DNA from: an uncultured Collinsella sp.
GTDB taxonomy: Bacteria > Actinomycetota > Coriobacteriia > Coriobacteriales > Coriobacteriaceae
Assembly (NCBI GenBank): GCA_900541145.1
Contig: UQIH01000011.1
Location: 1 to 64,000, forward strand
DNA: 64,000 nt
Direction of reading: 5' to 3'
The notes under the pieces were generated by a model. That model made no database searches and was not told the origin of the DNA. It was given only the letters and a program-made list of their open reading frames with translations. Numbering within the stretch: the stretch's first letter is position 1; each line of letters starts with the position of its first letter. The position numbers and the translations under genes are program-made. Positions 35,762 to 44,670 of the stretch are shown piece after piece.

Positions 35762-35864
35762 AGGGTTGTCCAGGTGCCCCAGGTTGGCGTGAAAGAGGAG
35801 CGACGCGTACTAAAGGTACGCGAGCGACGGTTTGAACGCCAAGATGGGGTGCCTGGGCAAGCCT
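35762..35864. repeat. About 100-bp nested palindrome between pheS and pheT
   Basis: Arms CCAGGTGCCCCAGGTTGGCG (35770-35789) and the matching TTTGAACGCCAAGATGGGGT...CCTGG (35831-35856) pair with few mismatches; an inner stem GCGTAC-TAAA-GGTACGC closes the loop. The outermost bases reach into the pheS stop region. It would form one long stem in the pheST mRNA. It looks like a member of a dispersed palindromic family rather than a terminator, since no T-run follows. Confidence 0.7.
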
Positions 35865-36939
35865 AAAATTGGTTCAGGAAGCGCATATCGCCAGTCATCA
35901 GGGTTCGCAGGTCGGGCAGGTCGTAGCGCAGTGCCGCGACGCGCTCGGCGCCAATACCAAAGGCGAAGCCGGTGTACTTCTCGGGGTCGATGCCGCAGTT
36001 GATAAGGACGTTGGGGTCGACCATGCCACAGCCCAAGATCTCAATCCAGCCGCTGTGCTTGCAGAAGTTGCAACCCTTGCCGCCGCACACGTGACAGCTC
36101 ACGTCCACCTCGCAGGAAGGCTCGGTGAAGGGGAAGAAGTGCGGGCGGTAGCGCGTCTTGCGGTCCTCGCCAAACATGCACTTAACAAAATAGTCGAGCG
36201 TGCCCTTAAGATCGCCAAAGGTGATGCCCTCGTCGACGACCAGGCCCTCGATCTGGTTGAACTGCGGCAGGTGGCAGGCATCGGCCGTGTCGGGACGGTA
36301 GACGGTGCCCGGGCAGATCATGTAGATGGGCGGCTTTTGCGACTCCATGGTGTGGATCTGCACGCCCGAGGTCTGGGTGCGCAGCAGCACGTCGGACTCG
36401 CCGTGGGCGTGAGCCTCGGGGTGCGCGACGCTGCCGGGGTTGTTATCGACCACGTAGAAGGTGTCGCGGGCCGAGCGGCTCGGGTGATCCATGGGGGCGT
36501 TGAGCGCGGTGAAGTTGTAGTAGGAGGTGTCGACCATGGGACCGGACTCGACGGTGTAGCCGATGCCGCAGAAGATGTCCTCGGCCTCCTCGATGATCTG
36601 CTTGATCAGGTGCTGGTGGCCGATCTGCGGACGGATGCCCGGCAGCGTGATGTCGACGGCCTCGTGCTCGAGTGCGTGCTTGAGGGCGGCGGCCTTCATC
36701 TCGGTGGTGCGCTCGTCGAGCATGCCCTCAATCAGCTGGCGCATCTCGTTGGCGCGCTTGCCCATCATGGGACGATCCTCGGGGGCGAGCTTGCCCATCA
36801 TACGCATCAGGCCAGTGATGCGGCCCTTGCGGCCGAGCAGCTCAACGCGCGCGGCCTCGAGCTTTGCGGCGTCATCGGCGCCTGCGACGAGCTCCTTGGC
36901 CTCTTCCTCGAGTTTGACCAGATCATCAATCAGACTCAT
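35863..36939 (-). CDS. pheS: Phenylalanyl-tRNA synthetase alpha subunit
   Basis: The catalytic class II subunit. The 358 residues start MSLIDDLVKLEEEAKELV (coiled-coil), with motif 1 region HPLIKQI-type sequence (GHQHLIKQIIEEAEDIFCG near 130), motif 2 PGTVYRPDTADACHLPQFNQ and motif 3 GFAFGIGAERVAALRYDLPD near the end. A zinc-knuckle-like insert CHVCGGKGCNFCKHSGW (near 285) is shared by many bacterial PheS. The start is chosen by GAAAGGGAAG upstream. Expression is controlled by the T-box leader. Confidence 0.97.
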   Translation of the reverse strand: MSLIDDLVKLEEEAKELVAGADDAAKLEAARVELLGRKGRITGLMRMMGKLAPEDRPMMGKRANEMRQLIEGMLDERTTEMKAAALKHALEHEAVDITLPGIRPQIGHQHLIKQIIEEAEDIFCGIGYTVESGPMVDTSYYNFTALNAPMDHPSRSARDTFYVVDNNPGSVAHPEAHAHGESDVLLRTQTSGVQIHTMESQKPPIYMICPGTVYRPDTADACHLPQFNQIEGLVVDEGITFGDLKGTLDYFVKCMFGEDRKTRYRPHFFPFTEPSCEVDVSCHVCGGKGCNFCKHSGWIEILGCGMVDPNVLINCGIDPEKYTGFAFGIGAERVAALRYDLPDLRTLMTGDMRFLNQF

Positions 36940-37024
36940 GTCTTCCCTTTCGTCTCTCGCGCATTCGCTTGCCGGGGCAACCGATGCCGCTTGGCGCTGC
37001 GAAAACGCGGCCCGGTTCGGTAAC

Positions 37025-37320
37025 AAAAAACCGCCCTCGGGCATGTACATTGCCCAAGGACGGTTGAATTCCGCGGTACCACCTTGTTTGACCCGGCGGA
37101 TGTCTGGCCCGCCGAGCCCACTCTGCGCCCCTTGTCGCGAGGCTCACGGCTTCCCTACTGGGGCTTCGCCGCCGCTGGCCGCGCACCCGTTGAGGTTGCT
37201 GCTCGGGAGTGAACGCTTGGCCCTTGCCACCGCAGGAAGGCTTGCAGCCCATGACCTTCCCTCTCTTGCCGGCGACGCGGCGGGCAAAACCCTCTCCGTC
37301 AACGCATTGGGCTATAGGAT
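37025..37320 (-). ncRNA. T-box leader controlling pheST
   Basis: A minus-strand leader of about 300 bases. The invariant T-box AGGTGGTACCGCGG (37071-37084), which pairs with the tRNA acceptor end, is followed by a terminator AACCGTCCTTGGGC-N8-GCCCGAGGGCGGTT and TTTTTT (37025-37064). A TTC triplet in GCAAGCCTTCCTGCGG (about 37231-37246) is a good candidate for the Phe specifier. Uncharged tRNA-Phe should stabilise the antiterminator and switch pheST on. Confidence 0.88.
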
Positions 37321-37442
37321 AACACATTCTGCGAGCATATCGCCGTGTTCCGTTTTGTTCGTGCTGGGTACAAGGCGGGTAGCTGTGCAAACTGGCCGCG
37401 CGCCCACCCGAGGCGCTCGGCTCACGAGATCAAGGATATGGT

Positions 37443-39017
37443 ATGGGAAATAAGCACGATAAGAAGGCCAAGGCCGCAGCGGACAAGACGCCCAAAGGCA
37501 TAAAGGTCGATAAGGCCGTCAAGAAGCTCCGCAAGCTCGAAGGCAAACTGTGGACCCGCGAGTACCTGCTCAAGATTGCCGAGTTCGACGGCGCAACGAT
37601 TGCCCCCGCCAACGGCGCCACGGCCCGCGCCGACGCTATGGGCACCCTTGCCGGCGAACATCACAAACTCCTGACCAGCAAAAAGTCCGTTGAGCTCGTG
37701 CGCTCTCTCGCGCGTGAGACAGTCGCGGGCGGAAAGATCGACGACCCGCAGCTGCTCGACGAGATCCGCGTGCTCGGCCGCGACCAGCGCGAGGCAAGCG
37801 TCATCCCCACCCAGGAGGCCGAGGCCTGGACCAGGCTCACCTGCGAGGCAGACGCCGTGTGGCACAAGGCCAAGACGGCCAATGACTGGGCGAGCTTTGA
37901 GCCCTATGTGGATAGAATCGTCGGCCAGCTTAAGCACCAGGCCGAGCTCATGGACCCCAAGCGCGACCCATACGATGTTTGGCTCGACCAGTACGAGCGC
38001 GGCCTTTCCGCCAAGAGCTTCGATGCGTTTTGCGATGAGGTCAAGGCCACGGTCGTGCCGCTCGTGCACGCCATCGGCGAGCGCGGCCAGCAGCCCGATG
38101 CCGACTTTTTGCACGCCCGCGTGCCCGAGGCCGCCCAGCGCGCCATGAGCTTCGACCTGATGAAGCTCGTCGGCCTGAACCTGGACGACACCACGCTTGC
38201 CTTTACCGAGCACCCGTTTAGCGAGGGCTTTGCCGTGGGTGACGCGCGCATCGCGACACACATCTACGAGGACGATTGCATCTCCAACGTCTACAGCATC
38301 ATCCACGAGGCGGGGCACACCATGTACGAGCTGGGCGTCAATCCCGCCTATGCGCGCACCTGTCTGGAGGGCGGCACCTCCATGGGCATCCACGAAAGCC
38401 AGAGCCGTTTCTTTGAGAACACCGTGGGCCGCAGCCGTGCCTTTATGGGACCGCTGCTCGAGGTGCTGCGCCGCCACGCACCCGAGGTCTACGGCGACGT
38501 CGACGAGGACACGCTCTACCACGCCGTGAACATCGCGCAGCCTTCGCTGATCCGCACCGAGGCCGACGAGCTCACCTATCCGCTGCACGTTATGGTGCGC
38601 TGCGAGATCGAGCGCATGCTGTTTGCCGGCGAGGCCACAGCCAAGGATATCCCCGCGCTTTGGAATCGCTTCATGGATGAGTACCTGGGCATTCCGGTTC
38701 CCGACGACACGCGTGGTTGCCTGCAGGATACGCACTGGAGCGGCGGCTCGTTTGGCTACTTCCCCACCTATGCGCTGGGCAGCGCCTACGACGCCATGTT
38801 TGTGCCGGCCATGTGCCGCGACGGCGTCGACCTTACCGGCGCCTGCGCGAGCGGCGACCTGACACCCGTCCGCGCCTGGCTGGGCGAGCACATTTGGCAG
38901 TGGGGCCGCGCCAAGGACGCGCCGGAGCTCATCAAGGGCGCGTGCGGCATGGCGTTCGATGCCCGCTACTACTGCAGCTACCTGCAGGACAAGTTCACCA
39001 CGCTGTACCAGCTGTAA
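37443..39017 (+). CDS. M32 family metallocarboxypeptidase
   Basis: A zinc carboxypeptidase that trims C-terminal residues from peptides, cytosolic. The 524 residues include the family motifs DPxxVW-like RDPYDVWLDQYERGLS (near 175), zinc site SIIHEAGHTMYE (HEAGH, near 285), HESQSRFFENTVGRS (Glu ligand, near 317) and IRTEADELTYPLHVMVR (near 365). The N-terminal 25 residues are an unusual Lys/Ala-rich extension. It is a single gene closed by a terminator. Confidence 0.93.
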   Translation: MGNKHDKKAKAAADKTPKGIKVDKAVKKLRKLEGKLWTREYLLKIAEFDGATIAPANGATARADAMGTLAGEHHKLLTSKKSVELVRSLARETVAGGKIDDPQLLDEIRVLGRDQREASVIPTQEAEAWTRLTCEADAVWHKAKTANDWASFEPYVDRIVGQLKHQAELMDPKRDPYDVWLDQYERGLSAKSFDAFCDEVKATVVPLVHAIGERGQQPDADFLHARVPEAAQRAMSFDLMKLVGLNLDDTTLAFTEHPFSEGFAVGDARIATHIYEDDCISNVYSIIHEAGHTMYELGVNPAYARTCLEGGTSMGIHESQSRFFENTVGRSRAFMGPLLEVLRRHAPEVYGDVDEDTLYHAVNIAQPSLIRTEADELTYPLHVMVRCEIERMLFAGEATAKDIPALWNRFMDEYLGIPVPDDTRGCLQDTHWSGGSFGYFPTYALGSAYDAMFVPAMCRDGVDLTGACASGDLTPVRAWLGEHIWQWGRAKDAPELIKGACGMAFDARYYCSYLQDKFTTLYQL

Positions 39018-39038
39018 AGCTTAGGCGACACGCCAACG

Positions 39039-39077
39039 CAAAGGGGCGCCGCAGGATCTATCCCGCGGCGCCCCTTT
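39039..39077. terminator. Bidirectional terminator
   Basis: Stem AAAGGGGCGCCGC / GCGGCGCCCCTTT with an 11-base loop, 22 bases after the carboxypeptidase stop. It could also serve glmM from the other side. Confidence 0.75.
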
Positions 39078-39100
39078 ACACCCAGTCACCAACCCGGCAG

Positions 39101-39141
39101 TTAGGGACGTTCCTATTGTGCCGGCAGAAAAAGAACGTCCC
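39101..39141. repeat. Short inverted repeat GGGACGTTC / GAACGTCCC
   Basis: Arms at 39104-39112 and 39133-39141 with a 20-base interior containing GTGCCGGCA. It lies next to the terminator, after TTA. I associate this sequence with a repeat family of Collinsella intergenic regions, from memory only. Confidence 0.5.
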
Positions 39142-39164
39142 CAGGTGCCAGATTGGCCGCGTAA

Positions 39165-40496
39165 CTACAGAGCTTCGAGTGCGGCGGCGATGCGCTTCAT
39201 GGCGGCGTCGGCGGCAGATTGGTCCGGAGCCTCAGCCAGCACGCGAATCACCGACTCGGTTCCGCTCTTGCGCACCAGCACGCGGCCCTCGCCCGCCAGC
39301 GCAGCCTCGGCCTCGGCGATCGCGTTCTGCACGCCCATGTTCTCAAGCGCAGCGTCCTTATCCGCCACGCGCACGGCAACCTGCGCTTGCGGCAGCAGCT
39401 TGCACGGAGCCGTGAGCTGCGAGAGTGTCTCGCGCTCGGCACGAATCACTTCCATCACGCGCAGCGAGGTCATAATGCCGTCGCCTGTGCGCTCGATATC
39501 GCCAAAGATCGTGTGGCCCGTCTGCTCGCCGCCCAGGCTGAAGCCGCCCTCGCGCATCTTGGCATACACGTGACGGTCGCCCACGCCGCTGGTCACGGCA
39601 CTCAGACCGGCAAGCTCCAGCGACTTGACCAGGCCAAAGTTGCTGGCAATCGTCGGAACCACGGTACCGCCCGAGAGTCGCCCGTGCTTGTTCAGGTACA
39701 CGCCGCACACGTACAGGATCTGGTCGCCGTCGACCACACGACCGCGCTCATCCACGGCCAGGCATCGATCGGCATCGCCGTCGTAGGCAAAGCCCACGTC
39801 CAGGCCCTGCTCCACCACGTGGCGCTGCAGGCGCTCCATATGCGTGGAGCCGCAGTCCACGTTGATGTTAAAGCCGTCGGGCGCGGCGTTGATCACGCGC
39901 ACATCGGCGCCCAGTGCGTCGAACACCGGCTTGGCCACCGAGGACGCCGAGCCGTTGGCGCAGTCGATGCCGATCTTGACGCCCTGCAGCGAAAAGTTCG
40001 CGCTCGCGATGAGCGAGGCAATATAGCGGTTGCGGCCCTGCATATAGTCCACCGTGGCACCGATCTGGTTGCCCGTGGCCAGCGGAACTTCGCTCTTGCC
40101 ATCGATGTAATCCTCGATGAGCTCGAGCACGTCCTCGTCCATCTTAAAGCCGTCGCTGTTGACGAGCTTAATGCCGTTATCGCAAAACGGGTTGTGGCTC
40201 GCACTAATCATGATGCCGCAATCGAAGCAGCCCTCCACGGTCTGATGCGCCACGCCCGGCGTTGGGATCACGTGCAGCATATATGCGTCCGCACCGCTTG
40301 CGACCAGGCCACTCACCAGCGCCGCCTCGAACATATAGCTCGAGCGACGCGTGTCCTTGCCCACGATCACGCGTGCTTTGCGCTCGCGGTTGGCGCCGTA
40401 ATACCAGCCCACAAAGCGGCCGATCTTATAAGCGTGCTCTACCGTCAGCCCAACGTTGGCCTCGCCGCGAAAGCCGTCGGTGCCAAAGTACTTCAT
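39165..40496 (-). CDS. glmM: Phosphoglucosamine mutase
   Basis: Converts glucosamine-6-phosphate to glucosamine-1-phosphate for UDP-GlcNAc and peptidoglycan. The 443 residues show the start KYFGTDGFRGEANVGLT, the phosphoserine loop GIMISASHNPFCDNG (near 98), the Mg site AYDGDADRCLAVDE (near 240) and GEQTGHTIF (near 325). The C-terminal domain with VLVRKSGTESVIRVLAEA is complete. It stands alone between two terminators. Confidence 0.97.
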   Translation of the reverse strand: MKYFGTDGFRGEANVGLTVEHAYKIGRFVGWYYGANRERKARVIVGKDTRRSSYMFEAALVSGLVASGADAYMLHVIPTPGVAHQTVEGCFDCGIMISASHNPFCDNGIKLVNSDGFKMDEDVLELIEDYIDGKSEVPLATGNQIGATVDYMQGRNRYIASLIASANFSLQGVKIGIDCANGSASSVAKPVFDALGADVRVINAAPDGFNINVDCGSTHMERLQRHVVEQGLDVGFAYDGDADRCLAVDERGRVVDGDQILYVCGVYLNKHGRLSGGTVVPTIASNFGLVKSLELAGLSAVTSGVGDRHVYAKMREGGFSLGGEQTGHTIFGDIERTGDGIMTSLRVMEVIRAERETLSQLTAPCKLLPQAQVAVRVADKDAALENMGVQNAIAEAEAALAGEGRVLVRKSGTESVIRVLAEAPDQSAADAAMKRIAAALEAL

Positions 40497-40509
40497 GCGC
40501 TCTCCTTAC

Positions 40510-40544
40510 AAAATAGGGGCGGACAGATTGCCTGTCCGCCCCAA
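40510..40544 (-). terminator. Terminator of the DUF4012 gene
   Basis: Minus-strand GGGGCGGACAG-GCAAT-CTGTCCGCCCC then TATTTTG, 36 bases after the stop codon. Confidence 0.8.
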
Positions 40545-40579
40545 AATGGTACTCGATTATCTGCACTACCAGAAAAACC

Positions 40580-42892
40580 CTACGCCGACGCGCTGTCGCG
40601 AGCCGCCTGGCATGTAGGAGTCTGACGCAGCGTAAGCGGCTTGTCCCCCGCCTCGGCCGACGTGGTCAGCGTATACGTGATCGTCGTCGTCTCGCCAGCA
40701 TGCAGGTCAACGGTTCCTGAATAGCAGGGAACTCCGTGCCAAGTGGCAGCGAACAGTCCAAACTGAGTCCCCTCGACGGTTAGATCGGTAATGCTGCCGC
40801 CTGTCGGCGCAAACAGTGATACATACAAGCGCTCATCGTCACGCGAGGTCCCAGGCGCACTGGCCGCTACGTAGTCGGGCAGCTTACCTGCCTCCTCCTG
40901 CGTCATGATGTTCGTCAGGGTAACGGTGATGCGATACGAGCAAGCGCCGTCGCCGTTCTTCACGCCCTGACCAATCTGCGTATCGGCGTTCAGATACCAG
41001 TCGAGCTTGGAGAAGCTCAGGTTGTTAAAGTAGACACCAGCAACGGGATCTTCACTCGGGTCATCCGGATCGGGCAGTGAGGCGTCGATGTTCATCTCCT
41101 TGATAGCGTTCTGCTCGTCATCGTTTTTCATCCACGCGATCAGGCGGCCCTCTTCGGCACCGCGCTCAACGGCGCTGACAAGGTTCGCGACATCGACGTC
41201 GCCGATACCGCCAAGGATCTTGTCAAAGGCAGCGCTGGCGACGGATGCAAAGATGCCGTCCGACTCCTCGACCGGATAGTTCCAGTACACATCATGCATA
41301 AGCACCTTCGCCGCGTTAGTACCGTCAACGACTGTACCGTCGGGCAGTGAAACATTACCCACGAGGCCCAACAGATACTGCAGGAATACCGGATCGATAC
41401 CAATGACGCCATCGACGTCCTGACCATATTCAGACTTCCACAGCGCGGCGACACGCTGCGAATTACGGGGCCAGTCGGGCGAATAGGTGTTGCCCGAGAT
41501 GTATAGGTTGCTGTGGTCACCAAACAGCGTCTCATCTTCTTCGTCGACGCTCTCAACCGCCTCGTCTTTGCTGCGCGCAATGCAGGGAACAAACTCGCCA
41601 ATCGACATCTGGCCGTCGGTGACCGAAATCAGACCCTGCGAACCGCCAAAGCCGCCGCAGGCACGAATCTCGACGTTGTTCATGGCGTACATAAGGTAGT
41701 TGCGCGTCTGGCCGTTGGCGCCGAGCATCTGGGGAAGGACGGGGGCGACCTTCTCCGCCGCGTCAACCGCGCCGTTGAGGGTGGCAAAGCCGTCCTTGGC
41801 CTTATCGACCAGCTCGGTCACCTGGGAAATATGAGTATCGCCAATGCCCTGGACCTTCTCGTTGGCGCTCTTGAACACCTTCGAGCTGCTGGAAAGCGAA
41901 TCGGCGACCGCCTGCAGCGCGGACACGTTAATCATGCCGTCCTGGAACAGCTTGCCGGGCGTGGCCTGCGAGAGGTTATCGGCCATGGGAACCAGCGCGT
42001 TGCTCGAGACATCGGACAGGGCATCAATCATGGTGCGGGCTGCGTTGATGTCACTGCCATACACCGGGATAAACGATGCCGCCGTCCACAGCGGGCTCGA
42101 GGTCTCCGCCTTCATGCTGTCGCAGAGCTCATCGATCTTCTTCGCGTCGTCAGGCAGCGTCGAAAAATCGCCCGACGTGACCTTGTCCTTAAGGCCACCG
42201 ACGATCTCGACAGCCTCCTTCGCTTCGCTCTTTACGGTCTTTGCCGAGTTAAGCAGCATAAAGCCGCTTGCGCCAAGCGCAACGAGAAGCACCGCGACTA
42301 CAGCGGCAATAATGGCGCCGGTGTGACGCTTTTTGCGCTCGCCCTTGCGATGGCGATGACGGACCAGACCGTCAGAGGTCGAACTCGACGAAGCATCGCT
42401 ACCGTAGTTCAAGCCAAAATCGTAATAATCTTCCTTGGAACCCGAGCCCGCAAACTCGGCACCGCTATCATCCAGGCGGGCAAACGTGCCAGTCTCGGAG
42501 GCGCCGGTGTAAATCGTGCCAAGGTTACCCGTAAGCCCCGCGCCACCGGCAGAGGGAGTATTGTTGGCGGCCTTGTCGGCATTAACGTTGCCGGCGGCAT
42601 TCGCGGCGTTGGCAGCACCTGCGTTGTTCGCGGGTACCGAAGGAGCTCCGCTCGGCTGCGGCGTGGAGGTTGCACCGCCCGCAAAGACATTCCCTCTTGC
42701 ACGGCCGGTCTTTTTTGCCTTTTGAGACTGCTCGTACAGAGCGGTAAACATCGCCGTCTCGCCCGGGGACACGCGCTTACCGGAACCGCCCTGTCCAGCG
42801 CCGCCCGGCGTGCCGGCCTTACCAGCCCCGTTCGGACGCGGCGGAACTGCAGGGCGGCCGCTATCGCTGCCCTTAAAGTGATTACCAGCCAT
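40580..42892 (-). CDS. DUF4012 domain surface protein
   Basis: A 770-residue membrane-anchored protein. Residues 1-190 are a cytosolic, low-complexity Gly/Ala/Asn-rich region (AGAANAANAAGNVNADKAAN). One helix follows RHRHRKGERKKRHTG (AIIAAVVAVLLVALGASGFM, near 200). Outside is a DUF4012 domain with the typical NYLMYAMNNVEIRACGGFGG (near 400). DUF4012 proteins occur in actinobacterial cell-wall or exopolysaccharide loci; their activity is unknown. The start at MAGNHF has GAGGA upstream. It lies upstream of glmM but with its own terminator. Confidence 0.85.
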   Translation of the reverse strand: MAGNHFKGSDSGRPAVPPRPNGAGKAGTPGGAGQGGSGKRVSPGETAMFTALYEQSQKAKKTGRARGNVFAGGATSTPQPSGAPSVPANNAGAANAANAAGNVNADKAANNTPSAGGAGLTGNLGTIYTGASETGTFARLDDSGAEFAGSGSKEDYYDFGLNYGSDASSSSTSDGLVRHRHRKGERKKRHTGAIIAAVVAVLLVALGASGFMLLNSAKTVKSEAKEAVEIVGGLKDKVTSGDFSTLPDDAKKIDELCDSMKAETSSPLWTAASFIPVYGSDINAARTMIDALSDVSSNALVPMADNLSQATPGKLFQDGMINVSALQAVADSLSSSSKVFKSANEKVQGIGDTHISQVTELVDKAKDGFATLNGAVDAAEKVAPVLPQMLGANGQTRNYLMYAMNNVEIRACGGFGGSQGLISVTDGQMSIGEFVPCIARSKDEAVESVDEEDETLFGDHSNLYISGNTYSPDWPRNSQRVAALWKSEYGQDVDGVIGIDPVFLQYLLGLVGNVSLPDGTVVDGTNAAKVLMHDVYWNYPVEESDGIFASVASAAFDKILGGIGDVDVANLVSAVERGAEEGRLIAWMKNDDEQNAIKEMNIDASLPDPDDPSEDPVAGVYFNNLSFSKLDWYLNADTQIGQGVKNGDGACSYRITVTLTNIMTQEEAGKLPDYVAASAPGTSRDDERLYVSLFAPTGGSITDLTVEGTQFGLFAATWHGVPCYSGTVDLHAGETTTITYTLTTSAEAGDKPLTLRQTPTCQAARDSASA

Positions 42893-43041
42893 AAAGAAAT
42901 CCTCGCAATTGAGTCGCAATGAAAAAGTCCATAACGTTACTAGTTTATGGCATTTTGAGCATCGACAGCTAAACTCCAGACACGGACGTCAATTGGCGAA
43001 AATGCGGCACAACACCTTTTCCGTCTTGGCAGCGGCGCCAG

Positions 43042-44064
43042 CTACACCGTGAGGAACATCATCACGATGATCATGACAAAGCCGATAAGGTCGGTCGGCA
43101 AAAACACCGTCCCCAGCATAACGGCGCTGGTGATGGTCGCCGAAACCGGCTCCACAGTTCCGATAAGGCTCGCGCGCACCGAGCCGATGTCCTTAACGCC
43201 CTGCATATAAAGCATGTAAGCAAAAAACGAGCCGATAACCACGAACACCGCGAGCGCCTCGATGCCGGCAGCGTCGAGCGCCGGCATATGCGCCCAGGGC
43301 TGCACGAAGACGCACGAGACCACGCCCGCCGTGAGCATTGCCGAGCCCGTGACGATGGGGCTGCCGTATTCGGGCAGGATCTTGGCGGGAATCACCGCCA
43401 TACACGCGGCGCTGACCGCACACATAAGACCTGCTGCCAGGCCAAGCGGCGAGATATTCAGGCTGGTGGGGTCGCCGCCGGTGGCGATTAAAAAGGTTCC
43501 ACCCAGAGCCAGGCCAATGCCGATGACTTCGCGAGTACGCGGCGTGCGGCGATCGGTCACGCAGGTGTAGCCCATGATGATAACGAGCTGCAGGCACTGG
43601 AGCACCGTCGCGGTTCCGGCGTTCGTCAGGCGCACGGCCGAAAGATAGCAAAACTGGTTGAACAGCAGGCCAAAGGCGGTAAAGAGCAGCAGCTGCTTGC
43701 GATCGGCGGGTGTGGTCCAGAGCTTAATCAGGCGCTCGCGGTCGCGCGTAACAACCACGGCCATAAAGAGTAGACCGGCGAGAATCTGACGCACGCTCAT
43801 AAGCCACAAGGTGTCGACGTGGTAGGTATCGAACAGAAAGCTCGCGCTGGTGCCCGAGAAGCCCCAAAACGAACCGCCCACCAGCGTAGCCAAGACGCCC
43901 GTGATCATCTTGCGCGTCGAAGCGCTGTTCAGGCGGTCGCGCCATGCGCGACGGGTGTTGCGGCTGAGCTCATCGGTGCCCTCGGGCACATCAATGTTCG
44001 ATATATCGGTCATCGGCACCGAAGCCCCTGCGCCTTCGACCCGCTCGACACACTCTTTGCTCAT
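43042..44064 (-). CDS. EamA/DMT family transporter
   Basis: A 340-residue inner-membrane protein with about ten hydrophobic segments in two EamA repeats (starting near residues 55 and 205), as in drug/metabolite exporters such as RhaT/YdcZ relatives. The first repeat has VGGSFWGFSGTSASFLF and TNAGTATVLQCLQLV; the second ends IGTVEPVSATITSAVMLGTV, a conserved EamA motif. The hydrophilic N-terminal 50 residues are unusually long. GGGGGAG lies 4-5 bases before the ATG. Substrate unknown. Confidence 0.85.
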   Translation of the reverse strand: MSKECVERVEGAGASVPMTDISNIDVPEGTDELSRNTRRAWRDRLNSASTRKMITGVLATLVGGSFWGFSGTSASFLFDTYHVDTLWLMSVRQILAGLLFMAVVVTRDRERLIKLWTTPADRKQLLLFTAFGLLFNQFCYLSAVRLTNAGTATVLQCLQLVIIMGYTCVTDRRTPRTREVIGIGLALGGTFLIATGGDPTSLNISPLGLAAGLMCAVSAACMAVIPAKILPEYGSPIVTGSAMLTAGVVSCVFVQPWAHMPALDAAGIEALAVFVVIGSFFAYMLYMQGVKDIGSVRASLIGTVEPVSATITSAVMLGTVFLPTDLIGFVMIIVMMFLTV

Positions 44065-44295
44065 TCCACTCCCCCGAAACAGCCTGGAAACAATTCGGCT
44101 TACCTTACCACGGCGAAGGCATCAGCTGGAGGCTTGTCCGCTTATCGGTAGGACAATTCCGCAGGCGTCTTTCCATAGCTCGATACCGCAATGGCCTTGC
44201 ATTATGCGACAGCCAAATCGCGGCAGCAGGCTCTTTTGAAATGGATATGACAAAGCCCCCGAATTCCACAATGTAAGCGATTTTTAAAAATGTTC

Positions 44296-44324
44296 TTGCC
44301 ACCGAGTTCAGGCTCCGTTATATT
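44296..44324 (+). promoter_or_regulatory. Promoter of tRNA-Val
   Basis: TTGCCA (44296-44301), 17-base spacer, TATATT (44319-44324), 29 bases before the tRNA. The rest of 44065-44353 shows no gene. Confidence 0.65.
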
Positions 44325-44353
44325 ATCCCTTGCGCGCTTGCGCACCCTTGATC

Positions 44354-44428
44354 GGGCGTTTAGCTCAGGGGGAGAGCGCTTCCCTGACACGGAAGAGGCC
44401 AGAAGTTCAAATCTTCTAACGCCCACCA
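44354..44428 (+). tRNA. tRNA-Val (anticodon GAC)
   Basis: A 75-base gene: acceptor GGGCGTT/AACGCCC, anticodon stem CTTCC/GGAAG with loop CTGACAC (GAC), T-arm AGAAG/CTTCT, and encoded CCA. It borders the accessory region at 44.6-49.5 kb. Confidence 0.95.
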
Positions 44429-44436
44429 AATGTTCG

Positions 44437-44474
44437 CAGCTCAGAGGCTATGTCCTCTGGGCTGTTTTGTTTTA
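44437..44474 (+). terminator. Terminator of tRNA-Val
   Basis: CAGCTCAGAGG-CTATGT-CCTCTGGGCTG stem followed by TTTTGTTTT, 8 bases after the CCA. Confidence 0.85.
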
Positions 44475-44670
44475 TGTCGCCAAATCCGCTGGCAGCTCCA
44501 ACCGCCCAAGCAACCACCCTGCCCATGCACAAAACCGCGTCAATAGCCACCGAGGCCGAGACCAACGCGTCTCGAACCCATCCGAGCCGCAACTTCTCGA
44601 CAAAACGCCGCGATGTCTGCGCCCTGCGGTATCCTTGAGCCACTTGCACCTGCAGCACCAAGGAGCCGCC

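Noticed and set aside
44290..44670. N-terminal extension of the DUF5710 protein through tRNA-Val
   Set aside because: The frame crosses a tRNA gene and its terminator, and a strong AAGGAG-supported ATG lies at 44671.
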